NCBI RefSeq assembly: GCF_024699075.1
Contig: NZ_JAILQF010000133.1
Location: 1 to 6,054 of the forward strand
Length of the DNA stretch: 6,054 bases
DNA from: Butyrivibrio sp.
Lineage (GTDB): Bacteria; Bacillota_A; Clostridia; Lachnospirales; Lachnospiraceae
Direction of reading: 5' to 3'
Below are positions 5,603 to 6,054 of the stretch, one piece after another. Position 1 is the first letter of the stretch. Each line of letters begins with the position of its first letter. The notes below the pieces were generated by a model that was not told the DNA's origin, made no database searches, and worked only from the letters and a program-made list of their open reading frames with translations. The translations under genes and the position numbers were made by a program.

Positions 5603-5808
5603 CTGAAGATTCATCGCGCATACGACATTATATACATTCTTGAACATATAGTTCAAGATTGTATGGATTCTTGTAAGTTTATTAAAGAAATCCGCACTGG
5701 CTGCGGATTTCGTACGAAAGTGAATCTGTAGGCAAATGGCCCCAACACCGTAGGTGTTCTCAATTGGGCCATTTGCATGACTTTTGGAACAAAGTGACAA
5801 AAAGTCAT
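5603..5808. other. Densely folded intergenic element (candidate structured RNA, leader or dispersed repeat)
   Basis: This segment occupies most of the 408-base gap between divergent genes (5536-5943). P1: CTGAAGATTCA (5603-5613) pairs with TGAATCTGTAG (5721-5731), ten pairs with one mismatch and one G-T. Inside P1 are two hairpins. P2 is ATACA-T-TCTTGAAC (5632-5645) with GTTCAAGA-T-TGTAT (5651-5664). P3 is GAAATCCGCA (5687-5696) with TGCGGATTTC (5702-5711), perfect. Directly abutting P1 is P4, GCAAATGGCCC (5732-5742) with GGGCCATTTGC (5766-5776), holding a nested hairpin AACACC/GGTGTT (5744-5749/5753-5758). Directly abutting P4 is P5, ATGACTTTT (5777-5785) with AAAAGTCAT (5800-5808). No T-run follows on either strand, so these are not simple terminators. 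A minus-strand open frame (5800-5570) begins at TTG without a ribosome site and is not credible as a gene. The strand is undecided; the two G-T pairs slightly favour plus. Confidence 0.55.
5627..5656 (-). promoter_or_regulatory. Candidate promoter of the DUF3592-like gene, overlapped by a 21-base dyad
   Basis: On the minus strand TATAAT (5632-5627) is a perfect -10, and TTGAAC (5656-5651) is a four-of-six -35 at 18-base spacing. A start near 5620 would leave a leader of about 85 bases before the ATG at 5535. The dyad TCTTGAAC (5638-5645), ATATA, GTTCAAGA (5651-5658) covers the -35 and most of the spacer, where a repressor would block polymerase. It may instead be one helix of the folded element 5603-5808. 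Confidence 0.45.
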
Positions 5809-5829
5809 ACCATTTTATGGCTAAACCTT

Positions 5830-5864
5830 AATCTTTATATCAATCTTTATACAATCTTAATATC
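5830..5864 (+). repeat. Three tandem 11-12-base repeats upstream of the potassium transporter
   Basis: The units are AATCTTTATATC (5830-5841), AATCTTTATAC (5842-5852) and AATCTTAATATC (5853-5864), contiguous and nearly identical. The array ends 79 bases before the transporter ATG. A possible -10, TAAAAT (5904-5909), follows without a recognisable -35. An 11-12-base period places each unit on the same DNA face, as in OmpR/PhoB-type sites, so an activator site is a fair reading. Which regulator binds cannot be told. Confidence 0.6.
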
Positions 5865-5943
5865 AGAGTCGAAGACTTAATACTGCCTTATTTTTATTGA
5901 AGATAAAATTAATTTAATAAAAGATTCGGAGGCAGAGCTACAT

Positions 5944-6054
5944 ATGTCTGTGATTATGAGAATTAAAGAAAGGCTTACGTCCTTTCAGATTATAATAATA
6001 GGATTTGCGAGTGTGATACTTATTGGAACGGTTATGCTTATGCTTCCCGTTTCA
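5944..6054 (+). CDS. TrkH/KtrB-family potassium transporter, N-terminal fragment (3' end outside window)
   Basis: The ATG at 5944 opens 37 codons that run off the window edge. The text MRIKERLTSFQ (5-15), then IIIIGFASVILIGTVMLMLP (16-35) and VS matches the start of Trk/Ktr membrane subunits, where a short basic segment 'R...L.(S/T)p.Qii..GF...IliGt.LLmLP.s' leads into the first span. These proteins form the K+-translocating pore with four selectivity loops and work with a cytoplasmic RCK subunit (TrkA/KtrA), often encoded next door; neither the loops nor a partner gene can be seen here. GGAGG (5928-5932) lies 11 bases before the ATG; the in-frame ATG at 5956 is a less likely start. Three tandem repeats (5830-5864) upstream suggest specific regulation. 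The family call is firm despite the short fragment; TrkH versus KtrB cannot be separated. Confidence 0.82.
   Translation, partial: MSVIMRIKERLTSFQIIIIGFASVILIGTVMLMLPVS

Noticed and set aside
5638..5658. LexA (SOS) box
   Set aside because: The GAAC/GTTC half-sites are right but the spacer is 5 bases instead of 4, and the downstream gene is not an SOS-type gene. It is kept only as a generic dyad.
5570..5800. Minus-strand open frame of 76 codons
   Set aside because: It starts at TTG with no ribosome site, overlaps four strong stem-loops whose arms dictate its residues, and covers the likely promoter of the next minus-strand gene. The folded-element reading explains the sequence better.

Overview
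The window is an AT-rich, Gram-positive-looking stretch, most like a member of the Clostridia and probably the Lachnospiraceae (Butyrivibrio-like). The pointers are strong AGGAGG-type ribosome sites, compact co-directional genes, GC-rich hairpin-plus-T-run terminators and the gene families present. The assignment is an inference from composition and protein style, not from a marker gene. No rRNA, tRNA, CRISPR array, transposase or phage gene is visible.

Layout from left to right. (1) The C-terminal part of a sugar-phosphate isomerase/epimerase-like TIM-barrel protein (ends at 376). (2) A 30-residue single-span membrane microprotein (531-623) with an excellent ribosome site, followed by a textbook terminator (692-728). 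(3) A two-gene unit: a membrane kinase of the phytol/dolichol kinase type (906-1628) and a MATE-family exporter (1643-3010), 14 bases apart. (4) A two-component system: a sensor kinase with almost no extracellular domain (3178-4263) and an OmpR/PhoB-type response regulator (4301-4969). It is preceded by a control region with an 11-base-phased TATAAG array and is closed by a terminator that works in both directions (5056-5099). (5) A convergent minus-strand gene for a two-span membrane protein resembling DUF3592 (5107-5535). (6) A 408-base intergenic region (5536-5943) between divergent genes. It holds a dense run of stem-loops (5603-5808) that no credible coding sequence explains, a minus-strand promoter candidate, and three tandem 11-12-base repeats (5830-5864). 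(7) The first 37 codons of a TrkH/KtrB-type potassium transporter, cut by the window edge.

How the parts may work together. The kinase and exporter form a likely operon in lipid or prenol phosphate metabolism plus efflux. The two-component system sits between that operon and the potassium transporter. Phased direct repeats of about 11 bases, the usual site architecture for OmpR/PhoB regulators, occur both before the sensor kinase and before the potassium transporter. Autoregulation and control of the transporter are therefore reasonable but untested ideas. The least explained part is the folded 5603-5808 segment, which could be a structured RNA, a leader, or a copy of a dispersed intergenic repeat.
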